A stretch of 22,047 nt of DNA, taken from an uncultured Micrococcales bacterium. GTDB lineage: Bacteria; Actinomycetota; Actinomycetes; Actinomycetales; Microbacteriaceae. The DNA lies in contig CAIJJH010000199.1 in NCBI GenBank assembly GCA_903820955.1, forward strand, positions 1 through 22,047, written 5' to 3'. The translations under genes and the position numbers were made by a program. The notes beneath the pieces were generated by a model. That model saw nothing but the letters and a program-made list of their open reading frames with translations, had not been told where the DNA came from and ran no database searches. Positions 14,300 through 22,005 of the stretch are shown piece after piece; positions within the stretch are counted from its first letter, which is position 1; each line of letters begins with the position of its first letter.

Positions 14300-15498
14300 C
14301 TCAAGGCGCCGGTGACCGGCTGAAACTTCAGATCGGTCTCGGCAAGTTCGGCGCTCGGCTCCGACTCGGCAACGATTCCGCAACCGGCGAAAGCTCGAAT
14401 CCTAGTTTCTTCGAGCTGGCCGCCGCGCAGCGCGATTGCCCACTCGCCGTCGCCATCGGCACCGATCCAGCCCACCGGCCCGGCGTAGCGCCCTCTGTCA
14501 AAAGGCTCGAGCTGCTCGATCAGCGCCTGCGCTGCAGCTCTCGGAGTGCCGGCAACGGCGGCGGTCGGGTGCAGGGCCTCGGCCAAATCGAGTACCGATG
14601 CCTCCCGCTTCAAAACCCCGTGGACGTCGCTAGCAAGATGCCAAACATTGGGCAGGGCCAGGCTGAACGGTTCAGAGTCGGCATCGACCTGAACGCAGAA
14701 AGGCTCGAGCGCCTGTACGAACGAATCCACTGCGAACGCATGTTCCGCGAGGTTTTTGTGCGATCCAGCCAAGGCGGTGGCAATTGCCTGGTCGACCTCG
14801 GGGTCGGTGCCTCGGCCAGCGGTGCCAGCCAAGACTCGCGCCGAAACCTGTCCGTGCGATACGCGGACCAGTAGTTCGGGAGATGCCCCAAAGGTGCCGT
14901 CGACCGAATACACCCAGCAACTCGGGTATTTCTCGGCGAGCTTGGAGAGCACCGGGCGAATGTCGAAGTTCTTTGGCACTGGCGCTTCTAGATCTCGAGC
15001 GAGAACCACTTTCTCTGCCTTGCCGGCTGAGATTGCGTCGATTGCGCTCTGCACCGATGCCTCGAAACCGACTCTGCTCTGAAACCCAGACCTGAGTTCT
15101 AGAGGCTCGTTGGCTTGGTAGGCGGTCTGCTTCGGCCATGCCTTGCCGTTGACCGAGGTCAGCCACATGCGTCCGTCGCGCGACCCGATAATCACCTCGG
15201 GGACTATCAGAATGCTTTCGCTTTCCGAAGAGTCGGCAAAGGCGATGCTGCCGAAGGCGACCAGACCGGTGCCGGGTAGGTTGACCGAATCGACCACATC
15301 GGCATCGGCAACCAGCTCCCGCCAAGCCTTCGCGAGGGCTTGGATTCGATCGGGCCCCTTAGCGGTCAGGCGCGTGGTTTCACCGAAGCCGATGATGCCG
15401 CCGCCGTTGCGAATGAAGGCAGTCGGGTTGGCTGGCAACAACTCAACGAGAGGGCCGCGAAGTGCTTCTGGCAACTCGACGGTTTCTAGTTTCAGCAA
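14296..15498 (-). CDS. menF: Isochorismate synthase
   Basis: A chorismate-binding enzyme of about 400 residues that converts chorismate to isochorismate, the entry step of the pathway. Typical motifs are EKVVLARDLE (catalytic lysine), AGTAGRG, KNLAEHAFAVDSF (metal-site glutamate), LHPTAAVAGTPR, GPVGWIG and the C-terminal AGCGIVAESEPSAELAETDLKF. The start is uncertain. TTG at 15498 has TCAGGA 5 nt upstream and is preferred, while an in-frame TTG at 15561 would add 21 residues reading through a palindrome and a possible promoter. An entC-type role in siderophore synthesis is less likely given the menD neighbour. Confidence 0.9.
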   Translation of the reverse strand: MLKLETVELPEALRGPLVELLPANPTAFIRNGGGIIGFGETTRLTAKGPDRIQALAKAWRELVADADVVDSVNLPGTGLVAFGSIAFADSSESESILIVPEVIIGSRDGRMWLTSVNGKAWPKQTAYQANEPLELRSGFQSRVGFEASVQSAIDAISAGKAEKVVLARDLEAPVPKNFDIRPVLSKLAEKYPSCWVYSVDGTFGASPELLVRVSHGQVSARVLAGTAGRGTDPEVDQAIATALAGSHKNLAEHAFAVDSFVQALEPFCVQVDADSEPFSLALPNVWHLASDVHGVLKREASVLDLAEALHPTAAVAGTPRAAAQALIEQLEPFDRGRYAGPVGWIGADGDGEWAIALRGGQLEETRIRAFAGCGIVAESEPSAELAETDLKFQPVTGALS

Positions 15499-15503
15499 CG
15501 AAA

Positions 15504-15509
15504 TCCTGA
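15504..15509 (-). promoter_or_regulatory. Ribosome binding site supporting the menF TTG start
   Basis: TCAGGA on the minus strand, 5 nt before the TTG at 15498. Confidence 0.5.
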
Positions 15510-15514
15510 CCTGA

Positions 15515-15520
15515 GTGTTA
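15515..15520 (-). promoter_or_regulatory. Possible -10 of menF (TAACAC)
   Basis: TAACAC upstream of the menF ribosome site would give a leader of about 10 nt. It departs from TANNNT at the last base, so it is weak. Confidence 0.3.
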
Positions 15521-15531
15521 TCTGTGAAGTT

Positions 15532-15551
15532 GGCGAAAATACTTTTTCGCC
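15532..15551. promoter_or_regulatory. Perfect 8-bp inverted repeat, operator-like
   Basis: GGCGAAAA (15532-15539) and TTTTCGCC (15544-15551) form a perfect inverted repeat around TACT in the 108-bp divergent region between menF and the surface-protein gene. It covers the place of the -35 for the proposed menF -10. Because both genes point away from it, it is not a terminator; a dimeric regulator site is a fair guess. Confidence 0.45.
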
Positions 15552-15593
15552 GAAGTCTCAAGTTCTAACCTAGTCATTGTTAGCCACTAATCG

Positions 15594-15601
15594 AAAAGGA
15601 G
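15594..15601 (+). promoter_or_regulatory. Strong ribosome binding site setting a TTG start
   Basis: AAAAGGAG, 5 nt before the TTG at 15607. It decides this start over the ATG at 15625 and the upstream frame opening at 15577. Confidence 0.7.
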
Positions 15602-15606
15602 TCCAG

Positions 15607-16191
15607 TTGCCTAAGTCAAAGCTCATGGCGGTCATTGCACTGTCGGCACTTTTCGGCCTACCCGCCGCGGCTCACGCTTCGGTGCTAACTGCGACCCCTG
15701 CTCCGATCGGCAGCATTTCAAACCTGCACGCAGGCGAGGACGACGGTGGCGACAATGGTGAAGATCACCAAGGCTCTCGCGATGAGAGTGAAAATTCGGG
15801 CGGTCAACAGGGTGACAAGGACGACTCGTTCGTTGTGCCTCCCGTTGTGGTTCACCCTCCCGTAACTGGCTCAACTAACTCGGGCACCGGCTCTACCGGA
15901 ACCGGAACCGGCGCAGGCACCGTGCCGATCACCTCAGACGACGTTTCAGAAACAGGATCCTATGGATTGCCAGCAATTAGCGGGGGTAACCCGCAAACTG
16001 GCGAAGCAATTCAAGTAGACCGCGTGATTCCGAGCTCCAAAACTCCAACCGATCTGTTCGTAGACACCGCTGTGCTTGGTCTCGGAGCGATTGGTTCGGG
16101 CGCCTTGGTTCTCGGAGGAGTCGTTGGCGTAAGGGCAATCAAGGCCCGCCGCAGTGGCGAAAAATTCGACTACTTCTACGGTGGCAAATAG
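15607..16191 (+). CDS. Secreted, membrane-anchored low-complexity surface protein
   Basis: I do not recognise a family. The 194-residue product has a signal peptide (1-24, cleavage after AHA) and an Asp/Glu/Gly/Ser-rich acidic stretch (43-73). A proline/valine segment VVPPVVVHPPV (77-87) follows, then a Thr-Gly repeat (93-105), one transmembrane segment (about 153-176) and a basic-aromatic cytoplasmic tail ARRSGEKFDYFYGGK. This is a type I surface protein with a flexible extracellular stalk. An NPQTG sequence (128-132) recalls sortase signals but lies more than 20 residues before the membrane segment, so sorting is unlikely. The TTG start is set by AAAAGGAG. It stands alone between menF and menG with no sign of a shared role. 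Confidence 0.75.
   Translation: MPKSKLMAVIALSALFGLPAAAHASVLTATPAPIGSISNLHAGEDDGGDNGEDHQGSRDESENSGGQQGDKDDSFVVPPVVVHPPVTGSTNSGTGSTGTGTGAGTVPITSDDVSETGSYGLPAISGGNPQTGEAIQVDRVIPSSKTPTDLFVDTAVLGLGAIGSGALVLGGVVGVRAIKARRSGEKFDYFYGGK
15883..15921 (+). repeat. Thr-Gly coding microrepeat
   Basis: Tandem ACC-GGN codons encode GTGSTGTGTGAGT in the stalk of the surface protein. Such repeats can change length by slippage in 6-nt steps without shifting frame. Confidence 0.6.
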
Positions 16192-16218
16192 GCGGAATAC
16201 GCCCCAGAGGCTCGCGGT

Positions 16219-16224
16219 TAGACT
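16219..16224 (+). promoter_or_regulatory. -10 element of the menG operon (TAGACT, leaderless)
   Basis: TAGACT lies 6 nt (TGACTA) before the GTG at 16231, with no ribosome site. Confidence 0.7.
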
Positions 16225-16230
16225 TGACTA

Positions 16231-16935
16231 GTGAGCAAAGCATCCTTGGCCAAAAAGCCTGGCGAGGTCGCCGCAATGTTCGACGAAGTTGCCCCAACCT
16301 ACGATTTGACCAACACACTGCTGTCTTTTGGTCAGGATCGAAACTGGCGCAAAAAGGTCGCTAAAGCGGTAGACCCGAAGGCAGGGCAAGCCGTACTCGA
16401 TTTGGCTGCTGGCACCGGCGCTTCATCGGTGGCCTTTGCGCTCAAGGGCGTTCGCGTAGTCGCCGGAGATTTTTCAGAGGGAATGCTCGCGGTAGGCAGA
16501 AAACGTCACCCGGAGCTCGAGTTCGTCTTTGCCGATGCAACGAAACTCCCTTTTGACTCTGCCGAATTCGATGCCACCACAATCTCTTTCGGCCTCCGCA
16601 ACGTTGTCGATGTGCCTAAGGCGCTCGCCGAAATGTTTCGGGTAACCAAGCCCGGCGGCCGCATCGTGATTTGCGAATTTTCCAAGCCAGTTGCCGCGCT
16701 AAAGCCTTTCTACAACTTTTACCTCGGCAAGCTCCTGCCTGGTTTTTCGGCTCTGTTCAGCAAGACCCCGGAGGCCTACAGCTACCTGGCCGAGTCGATC
16801 CTCGCCTGGCCAAACCAGACCCAGCTAGCCGCCAAGGTTGAGGCTGCCGGCTTCGAAAACGTTTCGTACCAGAACCTGTCTCTTGGCATCGTCGCCTTGC
16901 ACATCGGTTACAAACCAGCAAAGGCGAGCAAGTGA
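16231..16935 (+). CDS. menG: Demethylmenaquinone methyltransferase
   Basis: A 234-residue SAM-dependent methyltransferase (UbiE/MenG family) that carries out the last step to menaquinone. The N-terminal signature VAAMFDEVAPTYDLTNTLLS (13-32), the SAM loop LDLAAGTGAS (56-65) and the ISFGLRNVVD motif (around 110-120) are all present. The GTG start has a TANNNT box 6 nt upstream. The stop overlaps the next gene's start as GTGA (16932-16935). In M. tuberculosis the equivalent gene is also followed closely by a polyprenyl synthase, matching this pair. Confidence 0.95.
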   Translation: MSKASLAKKPGEVAAMFDEVAPTYDLTNTLLSFGQDRNWRKKVAKAVDPKAGQAVLDLAAGTGASSVAFALKGVRVVAGDFSEGMLAVGRKRHPELEFVFADATKLPFDSAEFDATTISFGLRNVVDVPKALAEMFRVTKPGGRIVICEFSKPVAALKPFYNFYLGKLLPGFSALFSKTPEAYSYLAESILAWPNQTQLAAKVEAAGFENVSYQNLSLGIVALHIGYKPAKASK

Positions 16936-17936
16936 GCATCAAACTTCCGAAGCAGCTTCGAGGCGTAGCCGACCGGGCACTGCTTGCAAAGATCGAAGCC
17001 GGGCTAGAACGCGTCGAAGCCGGGCTTTTGCAGGCGACCGAACACACCGACCCGATTGCCAAGGTTTCGATTCGCCACCTCGTCGAAGCCGGGGGCAAGC
17101 GTCTGCGGCCGGTGTTGGTTTTGCTTACCGCTCAATTCGGGGACGCAGCCAACCAAGACGTGATCGATGCGGCAGTCGTTGTCGAACTCACCCACCTCGC
17201 CACGCTTTACCACGACGACGTCATGGACGATGCCCCGACCAGACGAGGCGTTTCAACCGCACAAAATATCTGGGGCAACAACGTCGCGATTCTCACCGGC
17301 GACCTACTTTTCGCGAGGGCGTCCCAGCTGGTTTCGAAGCTCGGTGTTAGAGCCCTTACCCTGCAAGCCGACACCTTCGAGCGCCTCTGCCTCGGCCAGC
17401 TCCACGAGACCCTGGGCCCGAGCGAAGGCGTAAACAAGATCGACCACTACATTCAGGTGCTTGGCGACAAGACCGGTTCGCTGATCGCCGCCTCGGCTCA
17501 GATGGGAATATTGTTCTCGGGAGCACCGGCCGAATTCGACGAACCGGTTCGCCAGTTCGGTGAAAAGATCGGTGTCGCGTTTCAGCTAATCGACGACGTG
17601 ATCGACATTTCTGCCGAAGGCCCATCGGGCAAGACTCCGGGAACCGATCTTCGCGCCCGCGTGCCAACTCTGCCCGTCTTGCTCCTTCGCGAAAAGGCCA
17701 AGACAGACGCAGCATCGGCCGAGCTGCTCGCCGAGATCGACGGAAACCTCGAAGACGACGCAGTCTTGCACCAAGTCGTGGCCAAGCTGCGAAACCACGA
17801 GGTTGCCGAACTCGCCTACCTAGAAGCCAAACGTTGGGCAGACGACGCCGTCAAAGCCCTCTCCCCACTCCCCGATGGCCCGGTCAAGAAGGCGCTGACC
17901 GTCTTCGCAACCGCCGTGGTCGACCGCAACAACTAA
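16932..17936 (+). CDS. Long-chain trans-polyprenyl diphosphate synthase (menaquinone tail)
   Basis: A 334-residue all-trans prenyl diphosphate synthase. The first aspartate-rich motif is DDVMDD (95-100) and the second is FQLIDDVID (217-225), with the conserved GGKRLRP (54-60) for substrate binding. The residue five positions before the first motif is Ala90; a small residue there is linked in this family to longer products, as expected for a C35-C45 menaquinone tail. M. tuberculosis grcC1 holds the same position. The GTG start overlaps menG. The TAA stop lies inside the ribosome site of the next gene. Confidence 0.92.
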   Translation: MSIKLPKQLRGVADRALLAKIEAGLERVEAGLLQATEHTDPIAKVSIRHLVEAGGKRLRPVLVLLTAQFGDAANQDVIDAAVVVELTHLATLYHDDVMDDAPTRRGVSTAQNIWGNNVAILTGDLLFARASQLVSKLGVRALTLQADTFERLCLGQLHETLGPSEGVNKIDHYIQVLGDKTGSLIAASAQMGILFSGAPAEFDEPVRQFGEKIGVAFQLIDDVIDISAEGPSGKTPGTDLRARVPTLPVLLLREKAKTDAASAELLAEIDGNLEDDAVLHQVVAKLRNHEVAELAYLEAKRWADDAVKALSPLPDGPVKKALTVFATAVVDRNN

Positions 17937-17941
17937 GGAGG
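17935..17941 (+). promoter_or_regulatory. Full Shine-Dalgarno of fprA overlapping the upstream stop
   Basis: AAGGAGG lies 5 nt before the ATG at 17947 and includes the last two bases of the upstream TAA stop, so ribosomes ending one gene arrive at the start signal of the next. Confidence 0.8.
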
Positions 17942-17946
17942 CATAG

Positions 17947-19281
17947 ATGTCAAAGATGAGACTCGCGATCGTCGGTGCCGGCCCGGCCGGAATCTACGCT
18001 GCCGATCTTCTGATCAAGTCGGAACTTCGCGACTTCGAGGTATCGATCGATATCTTCGACCTGTTGCCAGCACCATACGGCCTTGTTCGTTACGGCGTCG
18101 CTCCCGACCACCCTCGCATCAAGGGCATCATCCGGGCGCTCTACGAAGTTCTTGACCGCGGCGACATTCGTTTCTTCGGCAATGTCCAGTACGGCAAAGA
18201 CATCACCATGGCCGACCTGAAACAGCACTACAACGCTGTCATCTTCTCGACCGGTGCCGTCAAAGACGCCGACCTAAACATCCCGGGCATCGACCTAGAA
18301 GGTTCGTTCGGGGCCGCCGAGTTCGTCAACTGGTATGACGCCCACCCAGACTTCCCGCGCAACTGGCCTCTGAACGCAAAAGAGGTTGCCGTGATCGGCA
18401 ACGGCAACGTGGCACTCGACGTAGCGCGCGTACTCTCCAAGCTGCCTGAGCAGATGCTCGCGACCGATATTCCAGCCAACGTTTACGAGGGCCTCAAGGT
18501 CTCGCCCGTCACCGACGTCCACGTTTTTGGCCGCCGCGGCCCTGCCCAAGTCAAGTTCTCGCCGCTTGAGCTGCGCGAGGCCACACACATCGAGGGTGTC
18601 GACTGCATCGTCTACGACGAGGACTTCCAATACGACGACGCATCTCGCGAAGCAATCGATTCAAACAACCAGACCCGCGTGATGGTTAACACCCTCGAGG
18701 CCCTGCGCGAAGAGCCGCAGAACACCGGAGCCAAGCGCCGACTGCACCTGCACTTCTTCTCGACACCGATCGAGGTTGTGGGTGTTGACGGCAAGGTCGC
18801 CGCGCTAAAGATCGAGCGAACCAAGCTCGACGGCAACGGCGGCGTAATCGCCACCGGAGAGTTCCGCGATATCCCGGTTCAGGCGGTCTACCGTGCCGTC
18901 GGCTATTTCGGCAGCGAACTGCCAGAGGTGCCCTTCGACTCGAAGTACGGCGTGATTCCGAACGACGGCGGACGCGTTTCTCCGGGCGTCTACGCAACCG
19001 GCTGGATCAAGCGCGGCCCGGTCGGCCTGATTGGACACACCAAGAGCGACGCCATAGAAACCATCGGCAAGGTTGTGGCCGACAAAGCAACCTGGTGGCA
19101 GCCCACCTCACCTTCGGAGGAATCCGTTGTTGAGCTCTTGGAAAGCCGCGGAGTTGACTTCGTTGGTTGGCCAGAGTGGCTGAAGATCGATGCGCAAGAA
19201 ATCGCTCTTGGCGAAGCAGCTGGCCGCGAGCGAATCAAGCTGGTTGAACGCGAAGACTTCTTGTCCGTAGCAAAGTCATAG
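17947..19281 (+). CDS. fprA: Ferredoxin/flavodoxin-NADP+ reductase, adrenodoxin-reductase type
   Basis: A 444-residue flavoprotein moving electrons between NADPH and ferredoxin-type partners in the cytoplasm. The FAD-binding motif VGAGPAGIYAADLL is at 9-22, the NADP-binding motif GNGNVALDVAR at 151-161, and the late motif GWIKRGPVGLIGHTKSDA (about 351-368) is characteristic of FprA and adrenodoxin reductase. Length matches mycobacterial FprA (about 456). It follows the polyprenyl synthase by 10 nt with a full ribosome site, so it is in the menG operon. The partner ferredoxin is not in the window. Confidence 0.94.
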   Translation: MSKMRLAIVGAGPAGIYAADLLIKSELRDFEVSIDIFDLLPAPYGLVRYGVAPDHPRIKGIIRALYEVLDRGDIRFFGNVQYGKDITMADLKQHYNAVIFSTGAVKDADLNIPGIDLEGSFGAAEFVNWYDAHPDFPRNWPLNAKEVAVIGNGNVALDVARVLSKLPEQMLATDIPANVYEGLKVSPVTDVHVFGRRGPAQVKFSPLELREATHIEGVDCIVYDEDFQYDDASREAIDSNNQTRVMVNTLEALREEPQNTGAKRRLHLHFFSTPIEVVGVDGKVAALKIERTKLDGNGGVIATGEFRDIPVQAVYRAVGYFGSELPEVPFDSKYGVIPNDGGRVSPGVYATGWIKRGPVGLIGHTKSDAIETIGKVVADKATWWQPTSPSEESVVELLESRGVDFVGWPEWLKIDAQEIALGEAAGRERIKLVEREDFLSVAKS

Positions 19282-19286
19282 CCGCC

Positions 19287-20537
19287 ATGTCCGAGATCAC
19301 CGCAAAGCGAGCAAAGTCGGCGCGAACAGCGCTGATGCTGATCTTCTTCACCCAGGGTTTCGCTGCCATGAGCACCCTGCCGCGAATCCCCGAAATTCTT
19401 ACCCAGATCAATGTGGTCTTTGCCGAGTGGGGCCTGATCATCGGCCTCTCCGGCCTCGGAGCGCTCTTGCCCCTCGCCTTCACAAACAAGTTGGTAAACC
19501 GTTTCGGCACCTCGATCGTGATTCGGCTTTCGGCCTTCGGCATAACTATCGTGCTGGTCGCTATTCCTTGGATCACCAGTCCGGCACTGATGTTTTTGCT
19601 CTACTTCGCTCAAGCGCTGATGTTCAGCACCTTCAACATTGCGCTTAATGCCCAAGCCGTCGCGTTTCAGAAGAAACTAGGACGCGTGCTCCTCGGCACA
19701 TTCCACGGTTCCTGGAGCCTGGGCGCGGCACTCACCACAGGCTTTTCGGGCTTGCTGGTCTCTCTGCACATGGATTTCAAAATCCAGATGATCATCGTCC
19801 CGGTGTTCTGTCTTTTGGTCTTCCAGTTCGCGGGCATGAAGTTGCTCTCCGACACAGAGGAGCGAGGCGGTGCAGAACCAAAGCAGCGCAAAAACGTTTC
19901 CTGGCTCAAGTCGCCCACCTACCTCTGGTTGCTCGCCATCGGCCTATTCGCCGGCATGTGGCCCGAGTTAGTGGTGATGGACTGGTCCTCGCTCTACGTG
20001 CAAAAGATTTACGGGGATTCCTACTCGACACTCACCGGCGTTCCATACGCCGCTCTCGGCGGCGCCATGCTGATCGGCCGCTTCTCGATTTCTACGCTCA
20101 CCAAACGCTGGCACATATCGACTCTCTCGAAATGGGGCGGAATCTTCGGCGCGATCGCTATGGGCATTGGAGTCCTCGCTTCACTGATTCCGGGCGGCTT
20201 CTGGGTCAACGTTTTCTTCTTTACCCTTGCCGGGTTCGGCTTAGCACCCCAGGTGCCTTCTTCGTATTCGGCCGCCGGTCACGTCCGTGGTTTGTCAACA
20301 GCCCAGGCGCTGAGTCGCATCAGTTTGGTGAACGCTGTGGTAGCAATGCTCGCGAAGGTTTTTATGGGAGCGCTGGCTCAAGGCTTCAGTTTGCAGTGGG
20401 CTTTCGTATTTCCGATTTCGATGTATTTCGTCGCGGGCCTTGTGGCCGGTGTGGTTGCTAAGACCTCCAAGCGGCAAGCAAATGAGACCGCAACCGCCTA
20501 CCCACCGACCGGCCCAATGGCCACATTCGAAGGCTAG
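19287..20537 (+). CDS. MFS transporter (YbjJ-like)
   Basis: A 416-residue membrane protein with about twelve hydrophobic helices and a charged central loop (TEERGGAEPKQRKN, about 190-203), the usual 6+6 plan. The segment VVMDWSSLYVQKIYG recalls the DWS-x-x-YL motif of YbjJ-type sugar/efflux MFS proteins, and VPSSYSAAGHVRGLS resembles their second-half motif. The substrate cannot be assigned. The ATG at 19287 lies 5 nt after the fprA stop without a strong ribosome site, so it is likely co-translated from the same operon. A functional link to menaquinone or FprA is not evident. Confidence 0.85.
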   Translation: MSEITAKRAKSARTALMLIFFTQGFAAMSTLPRIPEILTQINVVFAEWGLIIGLSGLGALLPLAFTNKLVNRFGTSIVIRLSAFGITIVLVAIPWITSPALMFLLYFAQALMFSTFNIALNAQAVAFQKKLGRVLLGTFHGSWSLGAALTTGFSGLLVSLHMDFKIQMIIVPVFCLLVFQFAGMKLLSDTEERGGAEPKQRKNVSWLKSPTYLWLLAIGLFAGMWPELVVMDWSSLYVQKIYGDSYSTLTGVPYAALGGAMLIGRFSISTLTKRWHISTLSKWGGIFGAIAMGIGVLASLIPGGFWVNVFFFTLAGFGLAPQVPSSYSAAGHVRGLSTAQALSRISLVNAVVAMLAKVFMGALAQGFSLQWAFVFPISMYFVAGLVAGVVAKTSKRQANETATAYPPTGPMATFEG

Positions 20538-20547
20538 TTCTCAGGCG

Positions 20548-20553
20548 TAGAAT
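20548..20553 (+). promoter_or_regulatory. -10 element of SPFH gene (TAGAAT)
   Basis: TAGAAT lies 7 nt before the ATG at 20561, within the 23-bp gap. TTCGAA (20526-20531) is a possible weak -35 at 16 nt. It is consistent with a leaderless or near-leaderless mRNA. Confidence 0.65.
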
Positions 20554-20560
20554 TGCCCAC

Positions 20561-21514
20561 ATGGAACTCATTGTCACTGGCGTCATTCTCGTAATCGTCC
20601 TGATTCTTCTCTCGCTCTCGCTACGAACGGTTGGTCAAGCCACCGTCGCGGTAGTAACCGGTTTTGGCAAGTATCGCCGAATCATGCGGCCTGGCCTGAA
20701 CTTCTTGGTGCCAATTTTCGAGCGCATCAACCGCACGGTTTACATTCAGAACCGCACCGAGCAGCTCAAGTTCACCACCATCACCAACGACCAGGCCATG
20801 GTCCACTTCACCACCACGGTGATCTTCACCGTCAGCGACCACGACCCAGACACCGTGAAACTCGTTGCCTTCAAGTTCATCGACGACCAATCCTTTTACG
20901 TGGCTCTCAAGAGCGCCGTCGAAGCCAGCGTTCGAGAGTTTGTTGCCACACGCAAGCAGAGCGAGGTTCTTGGGCTTCGCGCCGAGATCGTTAGCCACGC
21001 CAAGCAGACCCTAGACGAGCAGCTTTCTGGCTGGGGTTACCAGGTCGTTGACCTTCAGGTCACCGAGCTTTCGTTTGACGAGGCCGTCACCGACTCTATG
21101 TCGCGCATCGTGGCAGCCACCAACCTCAAGATTGCCGCCGAGGCCGAGGGTCAGGCCCTTTTGATCACCCGCACCAAAGAGGCCGAGGCTGAGGGTGCCG
21201 CAATTCGCATCTCAGCCGAGAACGAGGCAACTGCCGCCCGCTTGAGAGGCGAAGGTTTGGCTGCGTTCCGCAAGGCACTGGCCGAGGGCTTCGGCGAATC
21301 AGCAGAACTCTTGGCAACTCACGGCCTCGACCCAGCCATCATCGCTTTCTCGATGTGGACAGAGACTATTCGCGACGCAGCCAAAGAAGGTGCGGGCAAC
21401 ACGATCTTTATCGATGGCAACCTGGCAACAGCAGAAGAAGCACTCAGGCGCCTGCAGGGAATGACCGTGCTACCAACCGGAGTGAAGACTCCGAAGCCTA
21501 AAAAGAAGCCCTAG
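20561..21514 (+). CDS. SPFH/Band 7 (stomatin-prohibitin-like) membrane protein
   Basis: A 317-residue protein with one N-terminal membrane segment (about 2-22), an SPFH domain (about 25-190) containing [14 protein letters not shown], and a coiled-coil rich in Ala and Glu (about 190-240, [10 protein letters not shown] then [17 protein letters not shown]). The C-terminus is a lysine/proline tail. Such proteins form membrane-bound rings or scaffolds and often accompany proteases or NfeD proteins; no NfeD gene is adjacent here, so the partner is unknown. It is a single-gene unit with its own -10. The stop is shared with yajQ in CTAG (21511-21514). Confidence 0.9.
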   Translation: MELIVTGVILVIVLILLSLSLRTVGQATVAVVTGFGKYRRIMRPGLNFLVPIFERINRTVYIQNRTEQLKFTTITNDQAMVHFTTTVIFTVSDHDPDTVKLVAFKFIDDQSFYVALKSAVEASVREFVATRKQSEVLGLRAEIVSHAKQTLDEQLSGWGYQVVDLQVTELSFDEAVTDSMSRIVAATNLKIAAEAEGQALLITRTKEAEAEGAAIRISAENEATAARLRGEGLAAFRKALAEGFGESAELLATHGLDPAIIAFSMWTETIRDAAKEGAGNTIFIDGNLATAEEALRRLQGMTVLPTGVKTPKPKKKP

Positions 21515-21999
21515 CGGTAGTTGGTGAACTGAATGTCGATCGGAAGCTCGGTCGATCTCAGCAGCGCAATAACCTCTTGTAGGTCGTCGCGGTTCTTTGA
21601 CTGAACCCGCAGCTCGTCTCCCTGAATCTGGCTCTTAACCGACTTCGGGCCCTCTTCACGAATGATCTTCGCAATCTTCTTGGCGTTCTCTTGATCGATG
21701 CCGTTCTTGAGGGTTCCCTCAATCCGGTATTCCTTGCCAGAAGGGTAAGGCTCCCCATCTTCAAAACTCTTTAGCGAGATTCCGCGCTTGACCAGCTTTG
21801 ACTGAAAGACGTCGAGAACCGCCTTGACGCGCTCTTCACTCGAGGCCTTCATGAGAATCTTTTCGCCAGAGTATTCGATCGAGGCACCAACGCCCTTGAA
21901 GTCGTAGCGTTGCTCAATCTCTTTCTGAGCCTGGTTGAGTGCGTTGTCCGCCTCCATTTTGTCTACTTTAGAGACGATGTCGAATGATGAATCAGCCAT
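21511..21999 (-). CDS. YajQ-family nucleotide-binding protein
   Basis: A 162-residue protein opening [24 protein letters not shown], the signature of the YajQ (UPF0234) family. It also shows RYDFKG, the [14 protein letters not shown] strand and the C-terminal end [10 protein letters not shown]. Two ferredoxin-like domains are expected. Some members bind cyclic di-GMP and act with transcription factors (shown in Xanthomonas); others are only known to bind nucleic acids, so the role here is open. The ATG at 21999 is chosen because TAAACT lies 6 nt upstream and the family starts here; a TTG two codons earlier falls in that spacer. Confidence 0.93.
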   Translation of the reverse strand: MADSSFDIVSKVDKMEADNALNQAQKEIEQRYDFKGVGASIEYSGEKILMKASSEERVKAVLDVFQSKLVKRGISLKSFEDGEPYPSGKEYRIEGTLKNGIDQENAKKIAKIIREEGPKSVKSQIQGDELRVQSKNRDDLQEVIALLRSTELPIDIQFTNYR

Positions 22000-22005
22000 G
22001 GCCAA

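Noticed and set aside
14672..15325. Minus-strand frame of 217 codons overlapping menF in another frame
   Set aside because: The Arg/Ser/Gly-rich translation is typical of a shifted reading of a high-GC gene; menF motifs are intact in the correct frame.
15532..15551. Inverted repeat as a transcription terminator
   Set aside because: It is flanked by divergent genes, so no transcript ends here. The T-run is part of the repeat rather than downstream of it.
15577..15606. Upstream extension of the surface protein
   Set aside because: The AAAAGGAG ribosome site lies inside this stretch and points to the TTG at 15607; the signal peptide is complete from there.
15991..16005. NPQTG as a sortase cell-wall sorting signal
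   Set aside because: More than 20 residues separate it from the membrane helix, and sorting motifs sit directly before the helix. The long tail after the helix also does not fit.
16191..16203. GGCG-N5-CGCC hairpin after the surface gene as a terminator
   Set aside because: It has only four base pairs and no T-tract, too weak to call.
18990..19655. Minus-strand open frame (221 codons) opposite fprA and the MFS gene
   Set aside because: It spans the junction of two well-supported genes, with a low-complexity charged translation and no promoter or ribosome site.
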